62,126 nucleotides of DNA from Rhodococcus jostii NBRC 16295 (lineage in GTDB: Bacteria; Actinomycetota; Actinomycetes; Mycobacteriales; Mycobacteriaceae): contig NZ_BCWY01000061.1 of the NCBI RefSeq assembly GCF_001894825.1, forward strand, positions 1 to 62,126, given 5' to 3'. A model generated the notes under the pieces. That model made no database searches, was not told the DNA's origin, and saw only the letters and a list, made by a program, of their open reading frames with translations. Shown piece after piece: positions 45,579 to 54,479 of the stretch (positions are counted from its first letter, which is position 1; every line of letters begins with the position of its first letter). The translations under genes were made by a program, and so were the position numbers.

Positions 45579-47090
45579 CTACTTGGTGCTTTCGGTTGTC
45601 GGAACGGACACCTCGCGGCGGAGAATCTTGCCTGTCGCTCCCTTCGGGAGACTGTCGACGATCCATACGTGGCGGGGGTACTTGTAGGCAGCAACTCGCT
45701 GCTTCACGAACTCGCGCAGTTCGGTGGGATCGACCGGTGCGCCGTCCCCGAGGACGACCGCAGCGCCGATCTCCTCGCCGAGTGAGTCGTGCGGAAGACC
45801 GATGACCGCAGCCTCGACCACCACCGGATGCTCGTAGAGCACCTCCTCGATCTCCCGGGGGTAGACATTGAAACCACCGCGGATGATCAGGTCCTTCTTG
45901 CGGTCGACGATGTAGAAGTAGCCGTCTTCGTCGACCTTGCCGACGTCACCGGTCGAGAACCAGCCATCGACCGAGAGGGCCGACGCCGTCGCCTCGGGCT
46001 GGTTCCAGTACCCCTTCATCACATTGTGTCCCCGGATCTGGATCTCGCCGAGCTCGCCCTGCGTGACCTCGTGGCCCACCAAGTCGACGATCCGCATCTG
46101 GACACCCTCGACCGGGGTCCCGATCGATCCGGGCTTGCACTCGCGGTGCGGGTGGTTGAAGGAGGCTACCGGGGAGGTCTCGGACAGCCCGTAGCCCTCG
46201 AGAATCGTGGCACCGAACATCTTCTCGAAATCGGTGAGAACCCGAACCGGCAGGGAGGCGCCGCCGGATACGCAGACTCGGAGGGTCTCCGTCGCCGTAG
46301 AAGGAAAATTCGTCGCCTCACCCAACAGTGCGGAGTACATCGTCGGCACGCCCTCGAACACCGTGACTGCGTCGCGTTCGATCACCTCGATGGCTTTGTG
46401 CGGGTCGAATCTGGGGATCAGGGTGAGCGTCGCGCCCGCCGACACCGACGTGTTCAACCCGCAGGTCAGCCCGAAGACGTGAAAGAGCGGCAGGCACCCC
46501 ATCACCACGTCGTCGGGTCCCACTTCGATCAGGGTGCGGCCGGCAATTTCCTGGTTGCGGTTGAGTCCGCCGTGGGTGAGCTCGGCCCCCTTCGGCTTGC
46601 CGGTGGTCCCCGACGTGTGCAGGATGACGGCGGTATCTGTGTCGGCGCGGTCGACCGGATTCGCTTGTTCGGGCAGATCCGCAGTCAATCCCACCAGATC
46701 GGCAACGTCCACCAACCAGCACTTCGCTCCTGCTCCCACGGCGCCCGCCGTAGCCTCCGCGGCGAAAGCCGGTGTCGCGAACAGTGCCGCCGCACCCGTG
46801 TTGGAAAGAGAGAACTCGATCTCGCGGGACTTCAGCAACGGGTTCATGGGCACCGCGATGGCACCGCTGCGCAGGATGCCGTAGAAGGCCAGCGCGAACG
46901 CCGGCGTATTGGGCAGCATCAGCCCGACCCTATCGCCGGGGCCGATTTCTTCGCGGTCGAGGAAGGTGGCGACTCGCGCTGCCGCGGCGTCGAACTCGGT
47001 GAAAGAAAATTCCAGATCGTCGCAGCGAAGCGCCACCGAATCGGGGTACTTTCGCGCTGAGGCAACAAGATTCAGACTCAAATTGGACAA
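45579..47090 (-). CDS. Long-chain acyl-CoA ligase (AMP-forming)
   Basis: The 503-aa ligase has the AMP-binding P-loop LHTSGTTGKPKGAELTH, the YGLSETSP motif, GWFSTGDVG, DRKKDLIIRGGFNVYP and the C-terminal Lys in LPKGATGKILRRE. The start is a TTG at 47090, with GGAGG 6 nt upstream, giving the usual N-terminus (SLNLVASARKYPDSVAL). It is the first gene of the PHA operon. Activating fatty acids here would feed the dehydrogenase, hydratase and synthase, a self-contained fatty-acid-to-PHA route. Confidence 0.94.
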   Translation of the reverse strand: MSNLSLNLVASARKYPDSVALRCDDLEFSFTEFDAAAARVATFLDREEIGPGDRVGLMLPNTPAFALAFYGILRSGAIAVPMNPLLKSREIEFSLSNTGAAALFATPAFAAEATAGAVGAGAKCWLVDVADLVGLTADLPEQANPVDRADTDTAVILHTSGTTGKPKGAELTHGGLNRNQEIAGRTLIEVGPDDVVMGCLPLFHVFGLTCGLNTSVSAGATLTLIPRFDPHKAIEVIERDAVTVFEGVPTMYSALLGEATNFPSTATETLRVCVSGGASLPVRVLTDFEKMFGATILEGYGLSETSPVASFNHPHRECKPGSIGTPVEGVQMRIVDLVGHEVTQGELGEIQIRGHNVMKGYWNQPEATASALSVDGWFSTGDVGKVDEDGYFYIVDRKKDLIIRGGFNVYPREIEEVLYEHPVVVEAAVIGLPHDSLGEEIGAAVVLGDGAPVDPTELREFVKQRVAAYKYPRHVWIVDSLPKGATGKILRREVSVPTTESTK

Positions 47091-47186
47091 CAGGACCTCC
47101 GGTGACTGTTTGCGTTTTGCCGCTGATTCAAGGGTGACCCCCGGCGCAGCCCGAGTCGATGGCGGCGGGAACAACGTCAACGGGCC

Positions 47187-47211
47187 GCCGGTGTGTGCGC
47201 TCACAACCGGC
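47187..47211. promoter_or_regulatory. Inverted repeat between PHA operon and PucR regulator
   Basis: GCCGG-TGTGTG and CACAA-CCGGC form an imperfect inverted repeat in the 144-bp divergent gap, 24 bp before the regulator start. It is a likely binding site for the PucR-type protein. The promoter elements were not resolved. Confidence 0.5.
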
Positions 47212-47234
47212 GTTGATCGGCCTATCGTGTCGGT

Positions 47235-48416
47235 ATGGAGGGACCGCCCAATCCACCGATCGTCGGACTCGCCGTCACGATGCTCGCCCGCGCCGACAAG
47301 TTGGGTACCGCGCTGGCCGCAGTCATCCGCCGCGACATCGACTACTACCGGTCGAACTCCCTCGTGACCACCGACGAGATCCAGCGCAGCTGCACCGCGA
47401 ACATGACCTTCGTCTATCACTCGCTGGCCGGAGACACCGAAATGGACGTCTCCGCAGCCGAAGCGACGGGGACAGCCCGGGCGCTGGCCGGGGTCCCGTT
47501 GCCGGCAGTGATGGCGGCATACCGGGTCGGCTTTCGATTCATGTGGGAGTCGATGGTGACCGAGGCGAGGAGTAGCGGAGTGCCACTCGACGCCATCCTG
47601 AACGCCACCTCGCAGATCCTGATCGCCCAGGACATGTTCACTCAGGCGATGACCGACGCGTACCGGCACCAACAAACGATTCAGGTCCTCAGCCGCGAGG
47701 AAGAGCGTTCGGCACTGGTGGAAGCGTTGTTGTTCCGTCAGATCCCCGACATACAGAGTCTGTGGGAGACAGCCGACATCTTGCGGTTGCCGACGGCCGG
47801 TCCGTACGTTGTCGTGGCTGCCCAACTTCCGGCCATCGGCAAACTCGGCCTGCCGGAAATCGCAAGCAAACTCGACGTCCGCGACATCCGCTCGGCATGG
47901 CGACTGCTGCCTGACCTACAGGTCGGTATCGTCTTCCTCCGTCGCCCCGACATCCTCCGCGAGCTGATCGATACCCTCGACGCCGTCGCCTCCTCGCGCG
48001 TCGGCATCAGCCCGCAATTCGACCACCTCAGCGAGACCAGCGAAGCACTCCGACTCGCCCGGATAGCCATCGGCGAGAGACCGTCCGGCGACTCCTTGAT
48101 CACCGTCTTCGACGGGTCTGCGCTGGCGTACGCCGCCGTCAGCGCACCCGAGATCATGAAACGGATCGGGAAGTCCGTTCTCGGACCGATCGATGACCTA
48201 CCACCCGAGGAGCGCCGAATTCTGGTGGACACGTTCGCGGCGTGGCTCGATGCCGGCGGCTCGGCGAACGAGACCGCCGCGGCGATCTACTGCCATCCGA
48301 ACACCGTTCGACATCGACTCCACCGCATCGAGGAGTGGACCGGTAAGTCGCTGTCGCGGCCACGAGATGTCGCCGAACTCTGCCTGGCCTTCGAAATCGA
48401 CCGCCTGCTGCCCTGA
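47235..48416 (+). CDS. PucR/CdaR-type regulator of the PHA operon
   Basis: The 393-aa protein has an N-terminal RsbR-like helical domain, a middle GGDEF-like region and a C-terminal helix-turn-helix of the PucR family (NETAAAIYCHPNTVRHRLHR, about residues 340-360, then RIEEWTGKSL). The ATG at 47235 has GTCGGT upstream, a weak ribosome-binding site. Divergent placement from the acyl-CoA ligase gene makes it the probable regulator of the PHA operon. Whether it activates or represses is unknown. Confidence 0.9.
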   Translation: MEGPPNPPIVGLAVTMLARADKLGTALAAVIRRDIDYYRSNSLVTTDEIQRSCTANMTFVYHSLAGDTEMDVSAAEATGTARALAGVPLPAVMAAYRVGFRFMWESMVTEARSSGVPLDAILNATSQILIAQDMFTQAMTDAYRHQQTIQVLSREEERSALVEALLFRQIPDIQSLWETADILRLPTAGPYVVVAAQLPAIGKLGLPEIASKLDVRDIRSAWRLLPDLQVGIVFLRRPDILRELIDTLDAVASSRVGISPQFDHLSETSEALRLARIAIGERPSGDSLITVFDGSALAYAAVSAPEIMKRIGKSVLGPIDDLPPEERRILVDTFAAWLDAGGSANETAAAIYCHPNTVRHRLHRIEEWTGKSLSRPRDVAELCLAFEIDRLLP

Positions 48417-48938
48417 GTGACCCAGCACCCCCTCCGCCCATACTCCGCTCTCGGCGATCAATTGGACGTCGATGCCGCCGAGCTACAACGCCCCCGACAG
48501 GGTCCACACCGGACACCGATGCCGCGTGGTCCGCAGGTGCTGCGGTCCAGCCAGCATCGACGATTCCCAGCGGGAGAGCGCCGCGCTGCCGTCGATGCTC
48601 GTACAGGCAGGTACCCCGGCTCCCCCGGTGCCGCCGCGGACACGTACGGGGAGATGCGATAGACGAGCACTCAGGCGGCCCCGCTGCACGCCTGCGCATC
48701 CAATGCTTCGAGCACCGGGGCGGGCCCCGGCAGCTGCAGCACCATACGTCTCATCGCATCACGACCTTGCTTTGCTTCGGACATGTTACGCAGATCGCTC
48801 GGAGGTGAGGGCTCGGAAACGTGGAGTTATTCCCCGCGGAACCAAACCGAAATAGACGGTGCGTGTACTGGTTTCAGGCAAGCGAACGACATTTCCCGCT
48901 CCGCCGATCGAGACCACCACACGCCCGAGGAGTAGCCC
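48417..48938. other. Intergenic region between PucR regulator and Nit1C cluster
   Basis: No confident gene lies in these 520 bp. A 37-codon frame on the - strand (48672-48785, starting MSEAKQGRDAMRRM and ending ACSGAA) has GC-rich third positions but no good ribosome-binding site. It may be a peptide gene or chance. GAGGAG at 48927-48932 serves the first Nit1C gene. Confidence 0.45.
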
Positions 48939-49463
48939 GTGTCCGATATCGACAAGACCATCGCGGAAAACATCGAGAAGTCACTCGGTGAGATCCCGCA
49001 TCCGGCGCTGCCCAAGGGCACCAACATCTACGGCTCTACCAAGATCTTCCCAGACTACAAGGCCGAGAACGGCGAAAGCTACTTCACCCTGGTCCACGGC
49101 ATCGCCCATGAGTCGTCGGTGAGTTTCGTGGCAGTTCTCCAGGCCACCCGCGCCCTTCGCAAGGGCTTCGAGTCCGCCATCTACTTCTACGGCCCCGGCG
49201 CGATCAACTGCCTCGCCACTCGCGGGTTCCCCACGACCGGTGACAACGGATTCCCGGGCGAACAGAACATCAACGACGCCTTGGCGACGTTCATCCAGGA
49301 AGGCGGCCGGGTCTTCGCGTGCCGCTTCGGCCTCGCCCTGCACGGCGGCCGGGAAGAGGACCTCATCGAGGGGGTGATCCCTGCGCATCCGCTCGACGTG
49401 CAGGACGCGATCATCCACTACTCCCGCAAGGGCGCGATCATCAATTCCACCTACATGGTCTGA
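48939..49463 (+). CDS. MSMEG_0572/Sll0783 family nitrogen-starvation response protein
   Basis: The 174-aa protein (GTG start, GAGGAG 6 nt upstream) matches the MSMEG_0572/Sll0783 family: LPKGTNIYGSTKIFPDYK, FTLVHGIAHESSVSFVAVLQ, FYGPGAINCLATRGFP and ALHGGREEDLIEGVIPAHPL. This is the first gene (NitB) of Nit1C clusters. In Synechocystis the homologue Sll0783 is induced by nitrogen starvation and is needed for polyhydroxybutyrate accumulation. That is notable because the PHA operon lies immediately upstream. The biochemical activity is unknown. Confidence 0.92.
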   Translation: MSDIDKTIAENIEKSLGEIPHPALPKGTNIYGSTKIFPDYKAENGESYFTLVHGIAHESSVSFVAVLQATRALRKGFESAIYFYGPGAINCLATRGFPTTGDNGFPGEQNINDALATFIQEGGRVFACRFGLALHGGREEDLIEGVIPAHPLDVQDAIIHYSRKGAIINSTYMV

Positions 49464-49474
49464 GGTGCAACGAC

Positions 49475-50536
49475 ATGACTGGCCTGTCCACTCGAGCTGA
49501 CCTTGCGGTCCGCGGGATCCGCGGCCTGGACGCACCGGTGCGCCGGCGGTCCGGAGCAGGCCCCAGCGACGACGGCCACGTGCTGATCGGCGGATTCGGG
49601 GGCGCCATCCCCGTCCGATCGGACAGTCCGTACGAGGTCAGCGGCAACCGCCTGTTGATGAACGGCACCGACTTGGGGATCGATATCGAGCCCGTTCGGC
49701 GGCCGAAGTTCTACGATCTGCAGACCGCGGAAGGGGTCTCCTACGAGAAGATCGCACGCCTGCACGGCTCGAACGTGTTGGCCACGACCGTCGTCCAGAC
49801 GTGCATTCGATACGACGCGGATCAGCGGTGCCGGTTCTGCTCGATCGAGGCGTCACTGGCCGCAGGTTCGACGATCGCGGTGAAGCGGCCGGAGCAGCTC
49901 GCCGAGGTAGCGGAGGCGGCGGTCCGGCTCGACGGGGTCAGTCAGATGATCATGACGACGGGCACGTCGGCCGCCAAGGATCGTGGCGCCCGGCACCTGG
50001 TGCGGTGCGTTGCGGCGGTGAAGGCCGCCGTGCCCGACTTGACGATCCAGGTGCAGTGCGAACCGCCTGGAGACTTGTCGTCCATCACCGAACTTTTCGC
50101 GTCGGGGGCGGAGTCGATCGGGATTCACGTCGAATCCCTGGATGACGAGGTGCGCTCGCGGTGGATGCCGGGCAAGTCGACGGTGCCGCTGGACGAGTAC
50201 CGGGCGGCGTGGCAGGAAGCCGTCCGGGTGTTCGGCAGCAACCAGGTGTCGACGTATCTGCTGGTCGGCCTCGGTGAGGATCCGGACGAGCTGGTCGCCG
50301 GCGCCGAGGAGTTGATCGGCATGGGCGTGTACCCGTTCGTGGTCCCGTTCCGCCCACTCGCGGGCACCCTCGCAGTCGATGTGGACGGTGCACAAGCCCC
50401 GAGCGCGGCCCTGCTCGAGGACGTCACGTCACGAGTGGCGAAGGCGCTGCGGGCCGCCGGGATGCGCGGGGCCGATCAGAAGGCAGGCTGCGCGGCGTGC
50501 GGTGCCTGCAGCGTGCTCCAGAATGCGGGAGGCTGA
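49475..50536 (+). CDS. MSMEG_0568 family radical SAM enzyme (Nit1C)
   Basis: The 353-aa radical SAM protein has its cluster-binding cysteines at about 110, 119 and 122 (TCIRYDADQRCRFCSIE), a CX8CX2C spacing instead of CX3CX2C. A further Cys triplet lies at 339, 342 and 345 (GCAACGACS), which could hold an auxiliary cluster. The barrel shows MTTGTSAAKDRG, IQVQCEPPGD and YLLVGLGEDPDEL. GAGGTG precedes the ATG at 49475. It is the NitD-equivalent of the Nit1C cluster. Its reaction is not established. Confidence 0.92.
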   Translation: MTGLSTRADLAVRGIRGLDAPVRRRSGAGPSDDGHVLIGGFGGAIPVRSDSPYEVSGNRLLMNGTDLGIDIEPVRRPKFYDLQTAEGVSYEKIARLHGSNVLATTVVQTCIRYDADQRCRFCSIEASLAAGSTIAVKRPEQLAEVAEAAVRLDGVSQMIMTTGTSAAKDRGARHLVRCVAAVKAAVPDLTIQVQCEPPGDLSSITELFASGAESIGIHVESLDDEVRSRWMPGKSTVPLDEYRAAWQEAVRVFGSNQVSTYLLVGLGEDPDELVAGAEELIGMGVYPFVVPFRPLAGTLAVDVDGAQAPSAALLEDVTSRVAKALRAAGMRGADQKAGCAACGACSVLQNAGG

Positions 50537-50537
50537 C

Positions 50538-51986
50538 ATGCTCGATATGGGTTCGCTCTACGGGCTCACCACGGCGGGGCCGCCGGATCTGGAGGTCCTC
50601 ACCGGACCGGATCCCGGCCCGGCCGAGCAGACCTTCCTGATTCACCGGGCCGACACCGCCTCGGACCTCACCACCTATCACGGCCTGCGCCGCGAGACGT
50701 TCGTCGCCGAACAGGGGTTGTTCCAGGGCACCGACATCGACGACGTCGACGACGACCCCAGAACGGTCGTACTGGTCGCCGCCGGTCCGGACGGCACCGT
50801 GCTGGGCGGCGTTCGCCTCGCACCGGTCACCGACGGCGTCGACCTGGGCTGGTGGACCGGGGGCCGGCTCGTCGTGGATCGCCGCGCCCGGAACGGACAC
50901 GGGATCGGCAAGGCTCTGGTCCGTGCGGCGTGCGCGTACGCCGAGACACACGGGGTGCTGCGGTTCGACGCCACCGTGCAGTCCCGGAACGAACCGATGT
51001 TCGTCCGGCTCGGCTGGGAACGGGTCACCGACATCACGGTCGCGGGACAACCGCACGTGCTGATGCGCTGGCCGATCGACCGGATCGAGCGACTCGCCCG
51101 GTCCACGAAGGCGATCCTCGCGGAGGCGTTGGCGCCTCTCGAGTCGGCTCCGTCGGCGCTGGGTGGGTCAGGGTTCCGCGGCGATGACGGTGCACCGGTA
51201 CCCGGCACCGACCTGATCGCCGCGTGCGATGCGATAGTCCCGTCGATGGTCGAGCGTGACCCCGAGTGGGCCGGCTGGTGCGCGGCCTTGGTGAACCTCA
51301 ACGACCTCTCCGCGATGGGCGCCGACCCGGTCGGCCTGCTCGACGCGGTGGGCGCTCCCAACCGGTCGATCCTGACCCGGGTGATCCGCGGGCTGAGCCG
51401 GGCGAGCGCGGCGTGGGGGGTGCCCGTCCTCGGAGGACACACCCAGGTGGGTGTCCCGGGCGCGCTGTCGGTGACCGCTCTCGGCCGCACCACGGATCCG
51501 GTACCGGCCGGCGGCGGCCGGACCGGGGACGAACTCCGGCTCACCGCTGACCTTTCCGGCTACTGGCGGACCGGATATGGAACCCAGCAATGGGATTCGA
51601 GCTCCGACCGGACCCGCGACGAGCTGACACTGCTGGGGTCGTATGTGCGGCGGGCGCGACCGGCCGCGGCGAAGGACGTCAGCATGGCCGGAATCGCCGG
51701 AACGACGGGCATGCTCGCCGAGGCCTGCGGCACCGGTGCCGTGCTCGACGTCGCGGCGATCCCGGCGCCGGACGGCGCGACGATGGGTGATTGGATCACC
51801 TGCTTTCCCGGATTCGCGATGATCAGCGCTGATCGACCGGGTCGCTCACACGACGTGGATACCGGACCCGCCACATCCACGGTGTGCGGGCAACTGACTA
51901 CCGAACCGGGGGTCGGCCTGCGCTGGCCCGACGGTGTGATCACACGTGCGGTGCACTCCACCGTCACGGGATTGGGACCAGCATGA
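50538..51986 (+). CDS. MSMEG_0567 family GNAT-AIR synthase fusion (Nit1C)
   Basis: The 482-aa protein fuses a GNAT acetyltransferase domain (about residues 30-175; GGRLVVDRRARNGHGIGKALV acetyl-CoA loop) to an AIR-synthase/PurM-like ATP-binding domain (DLIAACDAIVPSM, NLNDLSAMGADPVGLLDAVG, KDVSMAGIAGTTGML). In several proteobacterial Nit1C clusters these are two genes (NitE, NitF). GGGAGG 5 nt before the ATG at 50538 sets the start, 1 nt after the radical SAM stop. Acyl transfer coupled to ATP-dependent activation is the likely chemistry. Confidence 0.92.
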   Translation: MLDMGSLYGLTTAGPPDLEVLTGPDPGPAEQTFLIHRADTASDLTTYHGLRRETFVAEQGLFQGTDIDDVDDDPRTVVLVAAGPDGTVLGGVRLAPVTDGVDLGWWTGGRLVVDRRARNGHGIGKALVRAACAYAETHGVLRFDATVQSRNEPMFVRLGWERVTDITVAGQPHVLMRWPIDRIERLARSTKAILAEALAPLESAPSALGGSGFRGDDGAPVPGTDLIAACDAIVPSMVERDPEWAGWCAALVNLNDLSAMGADPVGLLDAVGAPNRSILTRVIRGLSRASAAWGVPVLGGHTQVGVPGALSVTALGRTTDPVPAGGGRTGDELRLTADLSGYWRTGYGTQQWDSSSDRTRDELTLLGSYVRRARPAAAKDVSMAGIAGTTGMLAEACGTGAVLDVAAIPAPDGATMGDWITCFPGFAMISADRPGRSHDVDTGPATSTVCGQLTTEPGVGLRWPDGVITRAVHSTVTGLGPA

Positions 51987-52924
51987 CAGAAATCGGAATC
52001 TCTGTCGCGGCCGCCGAATTCGGCCGCGACATGGAACAGGCATATGCGACGATCGGGGATCTGATCGAGCGGGCGCGCGCAGCAGGTAGTTCGTTGCTCG
52101 TGCTGCCGGAGGCGTGCCTGGGCGGCTACCTGCCGAGCCTCGGCGGCGACGACGAGACCGAGGAGGAACGCGATCGTCGTCTGCGCAGGCTGCCTCCGGC
52201 ACTCGAACTGGACGGCCCGGAACTGCGCCGGGTCATCGAGATGGCCGGCGACTTGGTGATCACCCTGGGCTTCTGCGAGGCGGACGGCCCCACTCGATAC
52301 AACGCCGCCGTGACACTGCACGGTGACGGGATCCTCGGGTCGTACCGCAAGGTGCACCAGCCGCTCGGCGAGAACCTCTGCTACGCAGCAGGAGACGCCT
52401 ACAACGCGTTCGACACTCCCGTCGGCCGGATGGGCATGCAGATCTGTTACGACAAGGCGTTTCCCGAGGCTGCCCGGACCCTCGCACTCGACGGCGCGGA
52501 GATCATCACCTCGCTGTCCGCCTGGCCGACCGCCCGCACGGCCCCGGCGGAGAACATGGCGCACGACCGCTGGAAGCAGCGCTTCGACATCTACGACCGG
52601 GCCCGGGCCACCGAAAACCAGGTGGTCTGGGTCGCCTCCAACCAGGCCGGCACCTTCGGGTCGCTCCGATTCGTGTGCAGCGCCAAGATCGTCGGTCCGG
52701 GCGGAGATGTACTCGCCGACACCGGTATCCGCCCAGGGCTGGCGTCCGCACGCCTCGATGTGCAGGCGGAGATCGCGGCCATCCGCAGCGGCGGGATGTA
52801 CAACCTCCGCGACCGGCGCCCCGAGGTTTACGGCGACGTCGTCGCCGAGAATCACGTGACCGGAACACTACTTTCCCCCGAACAGCGACCCTCCGCCACC
52901 CGGAAGGTACCCGCCCATGCCTGA
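51983..52924 (+). CDS. Nitrilase of the Nit1C cluster
   Basis: The 313-aa nitrilase-superfamily enzyme has an intact Glu43 (LVLPEACLGGY), Lys123 (GSYRKVHQP) and Cys155 (MQICYDKAFPEAAR) triad. DNA start ATGA overlaps the fusion gene stop. It corresponds to NitC, the nitrilase that names the cluster and is associated with cyanide or aminonitrile assimilation in pseudomonads. The last 8 nt overlap the small MSMEG_0570 gene. Confidence 0.93.
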   Translation: MTEIGISVAAAEFGRDMEQAYATIGDLIERARAAGSSLLVLPEACLGGYLPSLGGDDETEEERDRRLRRLPPALELDGPELRRVIEMAGDLVITLGFCEADGPTRYNAAVTLHGDGILGSYRKVHQPLGENLCYAAGDAYNAFDTPVGRMGMQICYDKAFPEAARTLALDGAEIITSLSAWPTARTAPAENMAHDRWKQRFDIYDRARATENQVVWVASNQAGTFGSLRFVCSAKIVGPGGDVLADTGIRPGLASARLDVQAEIAAIRSGGMYNLRDRRPEVYGDVVAENHVTGTLLSPEQRPSATRKVPAHA

Positions 52925-53222
52925 GATGACGTTCCGGGTGCAGTGGCCGGACGGACATGAACAGTCCTGCTACTCCCCCTCATTGGTGATGCACGACTAC
53001 CTGACCGTCGGCGAGGAGTACAGCGTCGCCGACTTCCTGCGGCGGTCGCGGGCCGCACTCACCGAAGCCAGTGAGCGGGTCAAGGCAAAGTTCGGCATGT
53101 ACTGCACCTCCGCGGCCGAACAACTCCACGAGCTGGAGAAGGTCGCCTCCGCGCACACCCCCACCTCCCTCGTCCGGGTCCTCGACATGCACCCGGCGAC
53201 CGTCTCGGAAGGAACGCGATGA
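52917..53222 (+). CDS. MSMEG_0570 family small protein (Nit1C)
   Basis: The 101-aa protein matches the MSMEG_0570 family: MTFRVQWPDGHEQSCYSPS, YLTVGEEYSVADFLRRSRAAL, and a helical second half with FGMYCTSAAEQL. It corresponds to NitG and has no assigned activity. It overlaps the nitrilase by 8 nt and the flavoprotein by 4 nt, so the cluster is fully coupled here. Confidence 0.92.
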   Translation: MPEMTFRVQWPDGHEQSCYSPSLVMHDYLTVGEEYSVADFLRRSRAALTEASERVKAKFGMYCTSAAEQLHELEKVASAHTPTSLVRVLDMHPATVSEGTR

Positions 53223-54475
53223 CGACGCATCATGACGTGGTGGTGATCGGTGGCGGCCAGGCCGGTCTGTCGATCAGCTGGCACCTGACGCACCGCGGCA
53301 TCGACCATGTGGTCCTCGAACGCGACTCGATCGCCCATGAATGGCGCGACAGCCGCTGGGACAACTTCACCCTGGTCACCCCCAACTGGCAGTGCAGCCT
53401 CCCCGGATACAGCTACTCCGGCGGCGACCCGGACGGGTTCATGACGCGGGAGCAGACCTACGATTTCGTCCGCGGCTACGCCGACACCTTCGCGGCGCCC
53501 GTCCGTGAGGGCGTGACGGTCACCTCGGTGCACCAGTCCGCGGACGGCGGATTCGACGTCGACACCACGCAGGGCCCGCTGCACGCCGGCCAGGTGGTGG
53601 TCGCGACCGGCGGCTACCACACCCCGGTGATTCCCCGATTCGCCGAGCGCCTGCCGGGCTCGATCGAGCAGATCCACTCCTCGCAGTACCGGTCCGCCGA
53701 ATCCCTTCCGGACGGGGAGGTGCTCGTCGTCGGCAACGGCCAGTCGGGGGCGCAGATCGCCGAGGACCTCATGCTCTCGGGACGGACCGTGCACCTGGTC
53801 ACCGGTGGTGCGCCCCGGGTCGCCCGCTTCTACCGGGGCCGCGACTGTGTCGCCTGGCTACACGACATGGGCACCTACGACGTGTCGATCGCCGACCACC
53901 CCGGTGGCCTCGCCAAGCGGGAGAACACCAACCACTACGTCACCGGCCGGGACGGTGGCCGCGACATCGACCTGCGCGCCTTCGCCCTGCAGGGCATGAA
54001 TCTGTACGGGCGGCTGCTCGAGGTCGTCGACGGCACCCTGCAGTTCGCGCCGACGCTCGCGTCGTCGCTCGACGCCGCCGACGTTGTCGCGGAGAGCATC
54101 AAGGATGCCATCGACGCCTACATCGAGCGCGCCGGGATCGTTGCTCCCACCGAGGCTCGGTACGTCCCGTTGTGGCGGCCGGAGCGGGAGACGACGTCGC
54201 TCGACCTGGCGTCGTCGGGGATCACGTCGGTGGTGTGGTCCATCGGTTTCCGCACCGACTACCGGTGGCTGCACGCCGGGGTGTTCGACGGCGAGGGCCA
54301 CCCCTGCCACAACCGGGGCGTCACCGCGGTGCCGGGCCTGTTCTTCCTCGGCCTGCCGTGGCAGCACACCTGGGGTTCCGGGCGGTTCGCCGGGGTGGCC
54401 CGCGACGCCGAGTACCTTTCCGAACGAATCGAGTGCGAAGCGACTGTGCGTCAGTCCGTGTCGTCACTAGCCTGA
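53219..54475 (+). CDS. MSMEG_0569 family flavin-dependent oxidoreductase (Nit1C)
   Basis: The 418-aa flavoprotein has an N-terminal FAD-binding GGGQAGLS motif (residues 11-18), a FMO-like central region and a second Rossmann motif VVGNGQSGAQIAEDL for NAD(P)H. The C-terminal FLGLPWQHTWGSGRFAGVARDAEYL is typical of the MSMEG_0569/NitH family. Likely an NADPH-dependent monooxygenase or oxidase acting on the cluster intermediate. Confidence 0.93.
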   Translation: MTTHHDVVVIGGGQAGLSISWHLTHRGIDHVVLERDSIAHEWRDSRWDNFTLVTPNWQCSLPGYSYSGGDPDGFMTREQTYDFVRGYADTFAAPVREGVTVTSVHQSADGGFDVDTTQGPLHAGQVVVATGGYHTPVIPRFAERLPGSIEQIHSSQYRSAESLPDGEVLVVGNGQSGAQIAEDLMLSGRTVHLVTGGAPRVARFYRGRDCVAWLHDMGTYDVSIADHPGGLAKRENTNHYVTGRDGGRDIDLRAFALQGMNLYGRLLEVVDGTLQFAPTLASSLDAADVVAESIKDAIDAYIERAGIVAPTEARYVPLWRPERETTSLDLASSGITSVVWSIGFRTDYRWLHAGVFDGEGHPCHNRGVTAVPGLFFLGLPWQHTWGSGRFAGVARDAEYLSERIECEATVRQSVSSLA

Positions 54476-54479
54476 ACCC

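Noticed and set aside
44341..45687. 448-codon + strand frame across phaC
   Set aside because: It is the complement of the phaC and ligase junction. PhaC has its catalytic triad on the other strand.
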